NCBI RefSeq assembly: GCF_000244955.1 | Contig: NZ_CM001439.1 | Span: 4,433,234-4,497,233 of the forward strand | Direction of reading: 5' to 3' | DNA length: 64,000 bases | Source: Saccharomonospora marina XMU15 | Lineage (GTDB): Bacteria; Actinomycetota; Actinomycetes; Mycobacteriales; Pseudonocardiaceae | Shown here: positions 10,309-19,447 of the stretch, one piece after another | How the letters are laid out: every line of letters starts with the position of its first letter | Position numbering within the stretch: position 1 is the first letter of the stretch | Translations under genes and position numbers: made by a program | The notes under the pieces: model-generated | Database searches by the model: none | Told to the model about the DNA's origin: nothing | Seen by the model: the letters and a program-made list of their open reading frames with translations, nothing else

Positions 10309-13300
10309 TCAGCGGCGGCCGGTGCCCGCCACCGCCACGGCGAGCGTGTTCGCGGCCGCCGCGCTGCCGAGCGCGATCCCCCAGCCGACCGGGCCCAGCG
10401 GCGTACAGCCGAAGAAGTGACTCAACCCAGGGGCCTGGATCACCGAGGCCAGCACCGCGGCCGAGCCGACGCCACTGCCGAGCACCGCGCGACTGCTGCC
10501 GCCCATCAGCAGAGTCTGCCCCAACTGCGTACCGACGAGTGCGGCCAGCGCCACCGTCCCCGCCCTGCGCCGCCTGCCGGTCAACCTGGCAAGGGTCCAC
10601 GCCGCCGTCGCACCGAGCATGGTGGTGCCCGCGCGCAGGCCGATCTCGTTGTACAGCGGCCTGCCCAGCGACCGCTCGGGCCCTTCCTGCAGCAACTCCT
10701 CCACCGTGGTGCCGTCCGGGCCGCGCAGCGCGATCGCCATCGCAGGCGCCAGGTCGGTCAGCAGGTTCACCAGCAGCAGTTGTCGCGCACCCAGTGGTGA
10801 GCGGCCGGTGAGCGCGGCACCGAGCACGCTGAACCCCGACTCACCCAGGTTGCCGCCGAGCAGCACGCCCAGCGCAGCACGAACCGACGCCCACATCGCC
10901 CTGCCCTCGACCAGGGCGGCGCTGATGGTCTCCAGCCGGTCGTCGGTCAGCACCAGGTCGGCCGCCGCTCTCGCGGCAGGCGTGCCGTGTTCTCCCAGCG
11001 CGATACCGACATCGGCGAGGCGGATCGCGGGCGCGTCGTTGGCTCCGTCGCCCGTCATCGCGACGGTCCTGCCGAGCGCCTGGTAGGCCTTGATGATCCG
11101 GACCTTCTGCGAGGGGCTGCATCTGGCGATCACATCCACTCCCGAAAGCCGCTCGCGCAGTTCCTCGTCGTCGAGTTCGTCGAGTTCGGCGCCCGTCACG
11201 ATGTCCAGCTCGGCATCGGGGCCAGCGATCTCCGAGGCGATCGCCTGCGCCGTGACGGGATGATCCCCGGTGATCATCACGGTCCGTACCCCGGCCTCGC
11301 GAAGCTGCGCTGCGGCAGGTCCCGCGCTGCGGCGAACCGGGTCGGCGATGGCGAGAAAGCCGCGGAAGCGCAGGTCGAGCACGCTCTCCTCGCTGTCCAC
11401 CCTGCCCGCGTCCACCGGCCGTTCCGCGACGGCCAACACCCGGTGCCCCTCGCCCGCGAGCTCCCGCATGCGCTGCTCCAACCTGCCGCGCTCGGCTTGT
11501 TCGAGCGCGCATCGCGGCAACACCTCCTCGGCCGCGCCCTTCACGCTCAACAGCAGCCCGTCGCCGGTGCGCCCGACCGAGGCGTGGTAGCCGCGCGAGG
11601 GTTCGAACGGCGCCGTGGACACCGGTTTCCAGCCTGCCGCGCCCGCCACCACGCTCACCCGCAACCGTTTGCCCGCTTTCGCGACCGCCCGGTCGGTCGC
11701 GTGCGGCAGGTCCTCGGGCCGCCTGGAGTTCGGGGTGGCGCGCAGCGCGGCGGCCACCACCGACCGCAGCGAACGGGGGAGGTCCTGCTCATCGAGCCTG
11801 CCCCTGGTCCGGCCGTCGTCGACCTCGCTGACACTGAGCGTGCCCTCGGTGAGCGTGCCGGTCTTGTCGAAACACAGCACGTCCACCCTGCCGAGCGCCT
11901 CGACGCTGCGCGGGTTGCGTACCAGGGCCCCGCGCTCCGCCAGCCGTCGCGCGGCGGCCAACTGCGCGGCGTTGACAAGAAACGGCAGGCCTTCCGGCAC
12001 CGAGGCGACGGCCAGGTTCACCGCGGAGCTGAGGCTCTCGCGTATCGGTACGCGGCGCAGCAGCCCTGCGCCCACCACCGCGGCGGCCGACCCCGCGGCC
12101 AGCGGCATGCTCTTCTCGGTGAGCTCGGCCAGCCTCGACTCCACCCCGGTGGTCGGCGCACCCTGGCGCGCGATGGTCATGCTGCGGCCTGCCTCGGTGT
12201 CGTTCCCGACGGCGACAACCACCGCCGAGCCGGTTCCCGCCGCCACGGTGGTGCCCTCGTAGACCATCGACGTCCGCTCCGCCACGTTGCCCGCGACCAC
12301 GGGCGTGGGGTCCTTGGCCACCGGCAGCGACTCGCCGGTGAGCGAGGACTCGTCGACCTCGAGGCCGTCCGCGTCCAGCAGCCGGCAGTCCGCGGGTACG
12401 ACATCTCCGGCGGAAAGTTCGACGACATCGCCGCGAACCAGGTCGTCGGCGACGATCACTCGCCGCTCACCGTCACGCACCACCTTCGCGCTGACCGACG
12501 ACCGGCTGAGCAGGTCGGCCAGTTCCCGCTCGGTTCGTACCTGCTGCACGCTGCCGACCAGCGCGGAAAGGCCCGCCACACCCGCGACGAGTGCGGCGTC
12601 GACCGGCGAGCCCACCGCGGCCGACAGCGCGGCACCTCCTGCCAGCACCGGGGTGAGCGGGTTGGCCAGCTCGCTGAGGAAAGCGCTGCCGAGACTGACG
12701 CCGTCAGCTCCGCCGACACCGCCCGGGATGGCTCTCCTCCTTACCTCCTGGTCGGTGAGCCCGGTTTCGGCTGAACCCAGCCGGTCGAGCACAGTACGTT
12801 TCGGCATCAGGTGCCACGGGGTTTCCGCCCTGGTGGCGGCCGGGTCAGGCAACCGCAGCGCCCGTGCCCGCCTTCTCCCGTTGAACAACGCCACCGCCGC
12901 GCCCGCGTTGACCGCGTGCATCCCCCTGCTGGTCGGGTTGCTCCTGCCACCGCGCAAGGCGGCCACGGTGCCGACACCGGTGGCCGCCTGCGCGATGCGC
13001 ACGCTCTGCGCGTTCACACCGCGCAACACCACCACCGACTCCACCAGCAGAGCGGCGGCACCCAGATCGGTGCCGACGAGTACGTGCGCTCCCCACGGCG
13101 GTGCATGCCCGTTCCGGTGGACACCGATGCCGCAGTCGGCGGCGCCCAGTGCCTGCCGGTCGGACGACACCAGCAGCACCCCCCTGCCCTCACGCTGCAG
13201 TTCGCGCACACTCGCCGCCGGGTCCGAGGTCTCGAACATGGCAAGCCCTGCCTCGTCCACGGCGGCGGTGAGGGTGTCCAGTCCGGCCAGTGGCTCCCTC

Positions 13301-14604
13301 GAAGCGCCGAGCACGGCCTCCAACCGACCGTCGCGGGCGAGGCCGAGTACGGCATGGGCACCTCGCTTCTCCACGCTCGCCCGTTCCTGCCTGCCGTCCG
13401 AACCGAAGAAGGTCTTCCCGTCGAGCGGCCCGAGCCACCAGTCGCCTTCGGTGCGGGTCCGCCGAGGGTCGGCGGGGTCGAACAGCCGCCAGGCGACCTC
13501 GGCCACCGCGTGCGAGTCGCTTCCCGGCAGCGCCACGAGATCGTCGAGGGTGTAGCGACCGGTCTCCAGCGCGGGGCGATCTAGTACGACGGCGTCCATG
13601 CGATCCATGACGCGCAGCACGCCGCGCTCCATCACCACGACTCCCCTGCGTGCCAGCGCACTGCCGAGGTGGCTGGCGAACGCGGTACGGCCCGCCTCGG
13701 CCGCCTTCGGCATCGTGCACAGGCCCAGCGCCAGGGCTCTGCGCGGTCCCGTGAACGGCGCCGCGGCGGCACCGGCGGCCGCGCCGAGACCGAGCACCCT
13801 TCGTTGGTAGCGCTCCACCGGCCCCTCCGGCAGCGGCGTCGGCCGTCGCGCGGGTGCCGGGTCGGCCGCGGCCGCTTCGGGGCCGGTGACCAGCCTGCTC
13901 TCCAACCCGCACCAGGCACGTTCATGAGCGCGTGCCTCGGTCCACTGCCCGGTGCGCTGCACGATGTCGAGCATCGCGCCCTCGCCGCCCGCGGCCAGCC
14001 CCTGGGCGACGGCGCCGATCATGGAGGTCAGCGAGTCCGACTTCGCGTGGCTGTGCGCCTTCCTCGCGGCGAACTCCTTCAACCGGGGGTGGTGGTCGAC
14101 AAGTCCGGGCAGTGCGGCCAGTTCGGCGGGAATGGGCGTCCACGGCGCGATACGGGTGAGCAGCGACATACCGAGCCCGATGAGGTCGGCGGCCAGCGTG
14201 GGCAGCAACCGGGTGCCCTCCGGCCCGTCGGCGGGATGCAGCAACTCGTCCTCGGCCGCCTCCTCGTCGGGGTCCGCGGGTTGCGCCTCGGCGCGTTCGA
14301 CGATCGCCGTCAGCTCGTCTGTCCTCGGTGGAGGTTGGCAGACGGCGATGATCACGCGGGAGGAAGGCGCGTTGACACGGGCCCATTCCACGCGGCTGTC
14401 GCGTTCGAGTTCTCGCTCGATGCGTCGCGCCACGCGTTCGCCGCCCTCGCCGTGCACGCCGTGCACCTCGAGGTAGACCCGGCCGGGGCAGGACCAGACG
14501 TGCCGCCTCGGCCGGGTCAGCAGGTTCGTGACACCGCGCGCGGTGCCGATAGCTGTCCCGACAACGGTAAAGGGGTCCGGTATACCTACGCCGAGCACTT
14601 TCAT
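10309..14604 (-). CDS. Large P-type cation-transporting ATPase (CtpI-like)
   Basis: A 1431-residue P-type ATPase. The active C-terminal half has the TGES actuator loop (DESSLTGESLPVAKD), phosphorylation site DKTGTLT with Asp913, and the hinge TGDGANDAPAIRLADVGIALG, followed by C-terminal membrane segments. The N-terminal part starts with an HMA-like fold (residues about 35-95) that lacks a CxxC metal motif. It then carries a degenerate second catalytic region in which VVLDRPALETG stands where DKTGT is expected, and VSSDRQALGAADCGIGVHR stands for the hinge. This matches the long mycobacterial CtpI-type pumps, whose ion is not settled. It follows the dehydrogenase gene by 67 bases on the same strand, so it could be co-transcribed or independent. 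Confidence 0.85.
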   Translation of the reverse strand: MKVLGVGIPDPFTVVGTAIGTARGVTNLLTRPRRHVWSCPGRVYLEVHGVHGEGGERVARRIERELERDSRVEWARVNAPSSRVIIAVCQPPPRTDELTAIVERAEAQPADPDEEAAEDELLHPADGPEGTRLLPTLAADLIGLGMSLLTRIAPWTPIPAELAALPGLVDHHPRLKEFAARKAHSHAKSDSLTSMIGAVAQGLAAGGEGAMLDIVQRTGQWTEARAHERAWCGLESRLVTGPEAAAADPAPARRPTPLPEGPVERYQRRVLGLGAAAGAAAAPFTGPRRALALGLCTMPKAAEAGRTAFASHLGSALARRGVVVMERGVLRVMDRMDAVVLDRPALETGRYTLDDLVALPGSDSHAVAEVAWRLFDPADPRRTRTEGDWWLGPLDGKTFFGSDGRQERASVEKRGAHAVLGLARDGRLEAVLGASREPLAGLDTLTAAVDEAGLAMFETSDPAASVRELQREGRGVLLVSSDRQALGAADCGIGVHRNGHAPPWGAHVLVGTDLGAAALLVESVVVLRGVNAQSVRIAQAATGVGTVAALRGGRSNPTSRGMHAVNAGAAVALFNGRRRARALRLPDPAATRAETPWHLMPKRTVLDRLGSAETGLTDQEVRRRAIPGGVGGADGVSLGSAFLSELANPLTPVLAGGAALSAAVGSPVDAALVAGVAGLSALVGSVQQVRTERELADLLSRSSVSAKVVRDGERRVIVADDLVRGDVVELSAGDVVPADCRLLDADGLEVDESSLTGESLPVAKDPTPVVAGNVAERTSMVYEGTTVAAGTGSAVVVAVGNDTEAGRSMTIARQGAPTTGVESRLAELTEKSMPLAAGSAAAVVGAGLLRRVPIRESLSSAVNLAVASVPEGLPFLVNAAQLAAARRLAERGALVRNPRSVEALGRVDVLCFDKTGTLTEGTLSVSEVDDGRTRGRLDEQDLPRSLRSVVAAALRATPNSRRPEDLPHATDRAVAKAGKRLRVSVVAGAAGWKPVSTAPFEPSRGYHASVGRTGDGLLLSVKGAAEEVLPRCALEQAERGRLEQRMRELAGEGHRVLAVAERPVDAGRVDSEESVLDLRFRGFLAIADPVRRSAGPAAAQLREAGVRTVMITGDHPVTAQAIASEIAGPDAELDIVTGAELDELDDEELRERLSGVDVIARCSPSQKVRIIKAYQALGRTVAMTGDGANDAPAIRLADVGIALGEHGTPAARAAADLVLTDDRLETISAALVEGRAMWASVRAALGVLLGGNLGESGFSVLGAALTGRSPLGARQLLLVNLLTDLAPAMAIALRGPDGTTVEELLQEGPERSLGRPLYNEIGLRAGTTMLGATAAWTLARLTGRRRRAGTVALAALVGTQLGQTLLMGGSSRAVLGSGVGSAAVLASVIQAPGLSHFFGCTPLGPVGWGIALGSAAAANTLAVAVAGTGRR

Positions 14605-14671
14605 GGGCTGTGGGTGCCCAATTCGGCAGGTCCCACACCCCCCGCCCGCCGCCAGGGGACCGGGTTGTGGA

Positions 14672-15736
14672 TCAGTGGGACTTCACGGCCCGCGCGATCG
14701 CCGAGCCGAGTTCCTCCGTGGTCGCCTTGCCACCCAGATCGGGCGTGGCGACCGCGCCCTCGGCGAGTACCCGCTCCACCGCCGACCGCACGGCGAGCGC
14801 CGCGTCGTACTCTCCCAACTGCTCCAGCATCATCGCACCCGCGAGTACCTGCGCGACCGGGTTGGCGATGCCCTGCCCCGCGATGTCGGGCGCACTGCCG
14901 TGCACGGCTTCGAACATGGACGGGTGTGTCCGTTCCGGGTTGATGTTGCCCGACGGCGCCATACCGAGCCCGCCGGTCACCGCCGCCGCGAGATCGCTGA
15001 GGATGTCCCCGAACAGGTTCGACGCCACGACCACGTCGAGGCGGTCGGGCTGCTGCACCATGCGGGCCGCCAGCGCGTCGATGTGGCACTGTTCGGAAGC
15101 CACGTCGGGGTACTCGGTAGCCACCTCGGCGAAGATCTCGTCCCAGAACGGCATCGTGTGGATGATCCCGTTCGACTTCGTCGCGGAGCACACCCGGCGA
15201 CCTCGGGTGCGGGCGAGTTCGAAGGCGTACCGGACGATGCGCTCCACCCCGACGCGGGTGAACACCGACTCCTGCAACGCGAACTCGTCGGGCATGCCCT
15301 GGTTGTGCCTGCCGCCGAGGGTGGAGTACTCGCCTTCGGAGTTCTCCCTGACGATCACCATGTCCAGTTCGTCGCCGGTGCGTCCGGCGAGCACGGAGGT
15401 GGTACCGGGCAGCAGGCGCACCGGCCGCAGATTGACGTACTGCCCGAACGCCCTTCTCAGCGGGATGAGCAGGCCCCACAGCGAGACGTGGTCGGCAACA
15501 CCGGGAAACCCGACGGCTCCGAGCAGGATCGAGTCGAATGAGGACAGCCGATGTACACCGTCTTGCGGCATCATGGCGCCGGTTTCGGCGTAACGCTTGC
15601 AGCTGTAGTCGAACTCGGTCCACTTCAGCTGGAAACCGTGTTCGGCGGCGGCGGTGTCGAGCACCTCGCGCGCCTGCGCGGTGACATCGACGCCGATACC
15701 GTCGCCGGGGATGGCGGCGATCTCGTACGCCGTCAC
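14672..15736 (-). CDS. Tartrate/D-malate-type dehydrogenase (isopropylmalate dehydrogenase family)
   Basis: A 354-residue beta-decarboxylating dehydrogenase. It shows IPGDGIGVDVTAQ at the N-terminus, LNLRPVRLLPG-type Arg residues (YVNLRPVRLLPG), the IVRENSEGEY motif of tartrate/malate dehydrogenases, and DILSDLAAAVTGGLGMAPSG at the metal site. Such enzymes oxidise D-malate, tartrate or related 2-hydroxydiacids with NAD, often with loss of CO2. GTG 15736 overlaps the TGA of the upstream aldehyde dehydrogenase by four bases (GTGA), which indicates translational coupling. Its place in the regulon suggests that it handles the diacid made by that aldehyde dehydrogenase (inference). Confidence 0.85.
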   Translation of the reverse strand: MTAYEIAAIPGDGIGVDVTAQAREVLDTAAAEHGFQLKWTEFDYSCKRYAETGAMMPQDGVHRLSSFDSILLGAVGFPGVADHVSLWGLLIPLRRAFGQYVNLRPVRLLPGTTSVLAGRTGDELDMVIVRENSEGEYSTLGGRHNQGMPDEFALQESVFTRVGVERIVRYAFELARTRGRRVCSATKSNGIIHTMPFWDEIFAEVATEYPDVASEQCHIDALAARMVQQPDRLDVVVASNLFGDILSDLAAAVTGGLGMAPSGNINPERTHPSMFEAVHGSAPDIAGQGIANPVAQVLAGAMMLEQLGEYDAALAVRSAVERVLAEGAVATPDLGGKATTEELGSAIARAVKSH

Positions 15737-17196
15737 AGGTTCACCGCGATGTACTTGGTCTCCAGGAACTCCTCGATTCCGACGGTGCCGCCCTCCCGGC
15801 CCAGGCCGGACTGCTTCACCCCACCGAACGGGGCGGCCGGGTTGGACACGATGCCCTGGTTCAGCCCGACCATGCCGGTCTCGATCCGCTCGCAGACCCG
15901 CAGCGCTCGCTTGAGGTCGTTGGTGTAGACGTAGCCGACCAGCCCGTACTCGGTGTTGTTGGCGGCTGCCAGCGCCTCCTCCTCGGTGTCGAACACCGAG
16001 ATGGGGGCGACGGGACCGAAGATCTCCTCGTCGGCCATGCGCGCATCGGCCGGTACTCCGGTGAGGACGGTCGGCCGGTAGAAGTTGCCCGGTCCATCCA
16101 CAGTGGAGCCGCCGGTGAGCACCTCGGCGCCCCGGCTCGCGGCGTCGCTGACGAGGCTGCTGACCTTGTCCACCGCGGCCTGATCGATCAGCGGGCCGAC
16201 GACGACACCGTCCTCGGTTCCCCTGCCGATGGGCAGCGCGGACATCCGCTCGGTGAGCCTTCGCGCGAACTCGTCGGCGACCCCGCGCTGCACGTAGAAG
16301 CGGTTGGCGGCCGTGCACGCCTCTCCGATGTTGCGCATCTTCGCCTGCATCGCGCCGTCGACGGCGGCGTCGATGTCGGCGTCGTCGAACACCAGGAAGG
16401 GCGCGTTGCCGCCGAGCTCCATCGAGGTGCGCAGCACCTTGTCCGAGCACTGCTCGAGCAGCTTGCGGCCGACCGCGGTGGAACCGGTGAACGACAGCTT
16501 GCGTGCCCGCCCGTCCCTGATCAACGGCTCCATCACCGCACCGGAGCTGGTGGTGGTGAGCACGTTGAGCACGCCTTCGGGCAGCCCGGCCTCCACCATG
16601 ATCTGCGCGAGCGCGAGCATCGAAAGCGGCGTCTGGGCGGCGGGCTTGATCACCATGGTGCAGCCTGCGGCGACGGCGGGTCCGATCTTGCGCGTTCCCA
16701 TCGCCATGGGGAAGTTCCACGGTGTGATCAGCAGCGAAGGCCCGACCGGCTGCTTGGCGACGAGGAACCGCCCGCTGCCGTTGGGCGCGACGGCGTATCC
16801 GCCGTCGATGCGCACCGCCTCCTCCGCGAACCAGCGGAAGAACTCCGCCGCATAGGCGATCTCGCCACGCGCCTCGGCGAGCGGCTTGCCCATCTCCAGC
16901 GTCATGAGCAGCGCCAGTTCTTCCTGCCGCGCCATGAGTGCCTCGAAGGAGGCGCGCAGGATCTCGCCCCGCTCGCGCGGCGGGTGGGCGGCCCAGTCCG
17001 CCTGCGCCGCGACAGCGGCGTCGAGCGCGGCCATGCCGTCCTCCGGCGCGGCATCAGCCACCTCGCACAGCACCTCGCCGGTGGCTGGGTCATGCACGGG
17101 GAAGGTCCTGCCGCCCGCGGCCGGTGTCCACTTGCCGCCGATGAACAACTCCTTGGCGACCGCGTTCACCACGCCGGTCTCACTGACGGTGCTCAT
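15733..17196 (-). CDS. NAD(P)-dependent semialdehyde dehydrogenase (succinate-semialdehyde dehydrogenase-like)
   Basis: A 487-residue aldehyde dehydrogenase with catalytic Cys294 (IGEACTAANRFYV) and general-base Glu260 (MELGGNAPFLVF), in the usual 34-residue spacing. It also has SFTGSTAVGRKLL and the C-terminal NPAAPFGGVKQSGLGREGG typical of the GabD group. It would oxidise an omega-semialdehyde to a dicarboxylate. It is divergent from the class III aminotransferase, with a GntR-type operator between them at 17253-17264. The pair resembles a gab-style module (transaminase then semialdehyde dehydrogenase), though the true substrate may differ from GABA. Confidence 0.9.
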   Translation of the reverse strand: MSTVSETGVVNAVAKELFIGGKWTPAAGGRTFPVHDPATGEVLCEVADAAPEDGMAALDAAVAAQADWAAHPPRERGEILRASFEALMARQEELALLMTLEMGKPLAEARGEIAYAAEFFRWFAEEAVRIDGGYAVAPNGSGRFLVAKQPVGPSLLITPWNFPMAMGTRKIGPAVAAGCTMVIKPAAQTPLSMLALAQIMVEAGLPEGVLNVLTTTSSGAVMEPLIRDGRARKLSFTGSTAVGRKLLEQCSDKVLRTSMELGGNAPFLVFDDADIDAAVDGAMQAKMRNIGEACTAANRFYVQRGVADEFARRLTERMSALPIGRGTEDGVVVGPLIDQAAVDKVSSLVSDAASRGAEVLTGGSTVDGPGNFYRPTVLTGVPADARMADEEIFGPVAPISVFDTEEEALAAANNTEYGLVGYVYTNDLKRALRVCERIETGMVGLNQGIVSNPAAPFGGVKQSGLGREGGTVGIEEFLETKYIAVNL

Positions 17197-17252
17197 GCGT
17201 TGCTCCCTGCGAGTTGAGGTGTTTGCGCCGCTGCCGGTGCCATGCTACGAAT

Positions 17253-17264
17253 ATTGTCAACAAT
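17253..17264. promoter_or_regulatory. GntR operator, copy 3
   Basis: ATTGTCAACAAT is identical over its 12 bases to the operator core at 7978-7989. It sits 56 bases upstream of the aldehyde dehydrogenase ATG on one side and 33 bases upstream of the aminotransferase ATG on the other. It joins this divergent pair to the regulon of the GntR protein encoded 7 kb away. Confidence 0.7.
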
Positions 17265-17297
17265 CTACAACCTCGCCGCGCTAAGGAGCACGTCGTC

Positions 17298-18551
17298 ATG
17301 GCCCAGCTCTCCCCCATCCTCAAGCAGGCCACTCCCGTCGTCGTCGAACACGGCGAGGGCGCGTACCTGTTCGACACCGACGGCCGTCGCCACCTCGACT
17401 TCACCGCCGGTATCGGGGTGACGAGCACCGGCCACTGCCACCCACGGGTCGTGCGGGCCGCACAGGAGCAGGTCGGCAAGCTCATCCACGGCCAGTACAC
17501 CACCGTGATGCACCGGCCGCTGCTCGAACTGACGCAGCGCCTCGGCGAGGTTCTGCCACGGGGACTGGACTCGCTGTTCTTCGCCAACTCCGGCAGTGAG
17601 GCGGTGGAGGCGGCGCTGCGGCTGACCCGGCAGGCCACAGGCAGGCCGAACATCGTGGTGTTCCAGGGTGGTTTTCACGGCCGCACCGTCGCCGCCGCCT
17701 CGATGACCACGTCCGGCACCCGGTTCGGCGCGGGGTTCTCCCCCCTGATGTCCGGCGTGCACGTCGCCCCCTTCCCCTACGCCTACCACTACGGCTGGGA
17801 CGAGAAGACCGCCACCGACTTCGCGCTGCGTGAACTGGACTACCTGTTCGCGACGCAGACCTCTCCCAAGGAGACGGCCGCGTTCTTCGTGGAACCGATG
17901 CTCGGCGAGGGTGGCTACGTGCCTGCCAACACCGAGTTCCTCGCCGGACTGCGGCAGCGAGCCGACGAGCACGGCATCCTGCTGGTGCTCGACGAGATCC
18001 AGACGGGGTTCGGGCGCACCGGCCGATTCTGGGGCCACCAGCACTTCGACGTACGTCCCGATGTCGTGCTGATCGCCAAGGGACTGGCCAGCGGTTTCCC
18101 GCTTTCGGGCATCGCGGCCTCCGAGGAACTGATGGGCAAGGCGTGGCCGGGTTCGCAGGGCGGCACCTACGGCGGCAACGCCGTCGCCTGCGCCGCCGCG
18201 CTGGCGACACTCGACGTGATCCAGGAGGAGCGGCTCGTCGACAACGCCGCCGAGCGAGGCCGGCAGTTGCTGGAGGGTGCCCGCGCGATCGCGGGTAAGA
18301 CGCAGGCGATCGGTGACGTGCGCGGGCTCGGGCTGCTGGTCGGTTCGGAGTTCACCACGGCCGACGGCAAGCCGGACAACGCGACCGCTCAGGCCGCGCA
18401 GAAGGCGGCGGCCGAGCGAGGCCTGCTGCTGCTGACCTGCGGCGCGTTCATGAACGTCGTACGCATGATCCCGCCGCTCGTGGTCACCTCGGAGCAGATC
18501 GAGCAGGCCCTGGAGATCTGGACCGACGTGGTCACCTCCGTCAGCAAGTAG
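17298..18551 (+). CDS. Class III aminotransferase (4-aminobutyrate aminotransferase-like)
   Basis: A 417-residue PLP-dependent aminotransferase. The Schiff-base Lys261 is in LIAKGLASGFPLSG, preceded by LVLDEIQTGFGRTG, with FANSGSEAVEAALRL near the N-terminus. Class III enzymes move an omega-amino group from GABA, beta-alanine, diaminobutyrate or similar donors onto a 2-oxo acid. ATG 17298 follows AAGGAG (17283-17288). It is divergent from the semialdehyde dehydrogenase that would consume its product, and the DUF3830 gene follows 47 bases downstream on the same strand. Confidence 0.9.
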   Translation: MAQLSPILKQATPVVVEHGEGAYLFDTDGRRHLDFTAGIGVTSTGHCHPRVVRAAQEQVGKLIHGQYTTVMHRPLLELTQRLGEVLPRGLDSLFFANSGSEAVEAALRLTRQATGRPNIVVFQGGFHGRTVAAASMTTSGTRFGAGFSPLMSGVHVAPFPYAYHYGWDEKTATDFALRELDYLFATQTSPKETAAFFVEPMLGEGGYVPANTEFLAGLRQRADEHGILLVLDEIQTGFGRTGRFWGHQHFDVRPDVVLIAKGLASGFPLSGIAASEELMGKAWPGSQGGTYGGNAVACAAALATLDVIQEERLVDNAAERGRQLLEGARAIAGKTQAIGDVRGLGLLVGSEFTTADGKPDNATAQAAQKAAAERGLLLLTCGAFMNVVRMIPPLVVTSEQIEQALEIWTDVVTSVSK

Positions 18552-18598
18552 CCATCGAACAGCGTAGTCACCCCCACAGCGGCGAACCAGGAGCGAAC

Positions 18599-19096
18599 AT
18601 GGCCCGCTACATCACGATCTCACTGGACAAGCGTGGCGTCTCCTGCCGGGCGCGACTGCTGGAGGACGAGGCGCCCCGCACCTGTAGGGCGGTGTGGGAC
18701 GCGCTGCCGCAGAGCGGGTCCGCCTACCACGCCAAGTACGCCCGCAACGAGGTGTACACCCTGCTGCGGCCGTTCGCCGACCCGCAACCGGGCAGGGAGA
18801 ACCCCACCGTGACTCCCATCCCCGGCGATGTCGTGTACTTCGGCTTCGAGGCATGGGAGATCGGCAATCCTGCGTACGGCTACGAGGAAGGCAGCGCCGC
18901 ACACGGTGAGCAGGGCGCGACCGACCTCGCGATCTTCTACGGCCGCAACAACCTGTTGATCAATGGCGACGCGGGCTGGGTGCCGGGCAACGTGTTCGCC
19001 ACGATCGTCGAGGGCCTTCCCGAGATGGCCGAGGCCGCGCAGGACCTGTGGCTGCGGGGGGTGGAGGGCGAGACGCTGACCTTCGCCCGCGCCTGA
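18599..19096 (+). CDS. DUF3830 family protein
   Basis: A 165-residue soluble protein recognised as DUF3830. Blocks seen are AYHAKYARNEVYTLLRPFA, TPIPGDVVYFGFEAWEIG and FYGRNNLLINGDAGWVPGNV. The family is thought to have a cyclophilin-like fold (recollection), and its function is not established. It is probably co-transcribed with the aminotransferase from the operator-bearing promoter at 17253, and a strong hairpin follows at 19205-19241. Membership in a small-molecule catabolic regulon suggests a metabolic role, such as a hydrolase or substrate-binding auxiliary, rather than prolyl isomerisation (inference). Confidence 0.75.
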   Translation: MARYITISLDKRGVSCRARLLEDEAPRTCRAVWDALPQSGSAYHAKYARNEVYTLLRPFADPQPGRENPTVTPIPGDVVYFGFEAWEIGNPAYGYEEGSAAHGEQGATDLAIFYGRNNLLINGDAGWVPGNVFATIVEGLPEMAEAAQDLWLRGVEGETLTFARA

Positions 19097-19204
19097 CACC
19101 GCGGTCCGTCGTCACCCGGACAGGTGAACCTTTCAAGATCACGAATCGTCGCCCGGCAGTCACCTGATCGGGCAACAAGGGGGCCACTCCGCAGGCGCGA
19201 ACCG

Positions 19205-19241
19205 ACCCGTGACCGCCCGCACTTCGCGAGCGGTCACGGGT
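19205..19241 (+). terminator. Hairpin terminator after the aminotransferase/DUF3830 operon
   Basis: ACCCGTGACCGC (19205-19216) pairs perfectly with GCGGTCACGGGT (19230-19241) over a 13-base loop, about 110 bases after the DUF3830 stop. No T-run follows, which is common in high-GC actinobacteria. Confidence 0.6.
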
Positions 19242-19345
19242 GGTTACACCCCCACGAAAAGCTGGCCCCCGTGAGAAACCCGAAAGCCGTACGTGTTTAT
19301 TCTGAGGGGATTTCACATCGACTTCGATCCACAGTGGACTGATCT

Positions 19346-19374
19346 TTGACAGCGCGGTGACACGGTGCCAACCT
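19346..19374 (+). promoter_or_regulatory. Candidate promoter for the short ORF at 19448
   Basis: TTGACA (19346-19351) lies 17 bases before CAACCT (19369-19374). The -35 is perfect and the -10 is weak. A transcript from here would start about 70 bases upstream of the 30-codon ORF and end at the hairpin at 19562-19599. The rest of 19242-19447 shows nothing else that I recognise. Confidence 0.4.
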
Positions 19375-19447
19375 GGCGTCGCTTTCGAAGGCAATGCGCG
19401 CGCAGATTCCTTTTACCGTGCAAGTCATTTCTGTGAAGGAGACCTCG

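Noticed and set aside
5483..19096. Ectoine utilisation cluster
   Set aside because: The racemase-like, aminotransferase and semialdehyde dehydrogenase genes recall eut/doe clusters, but the ectoine hydrolase, deacetylase and EutB/EutC genes are missing and the regulator is FCD-type rather than MocR-type.
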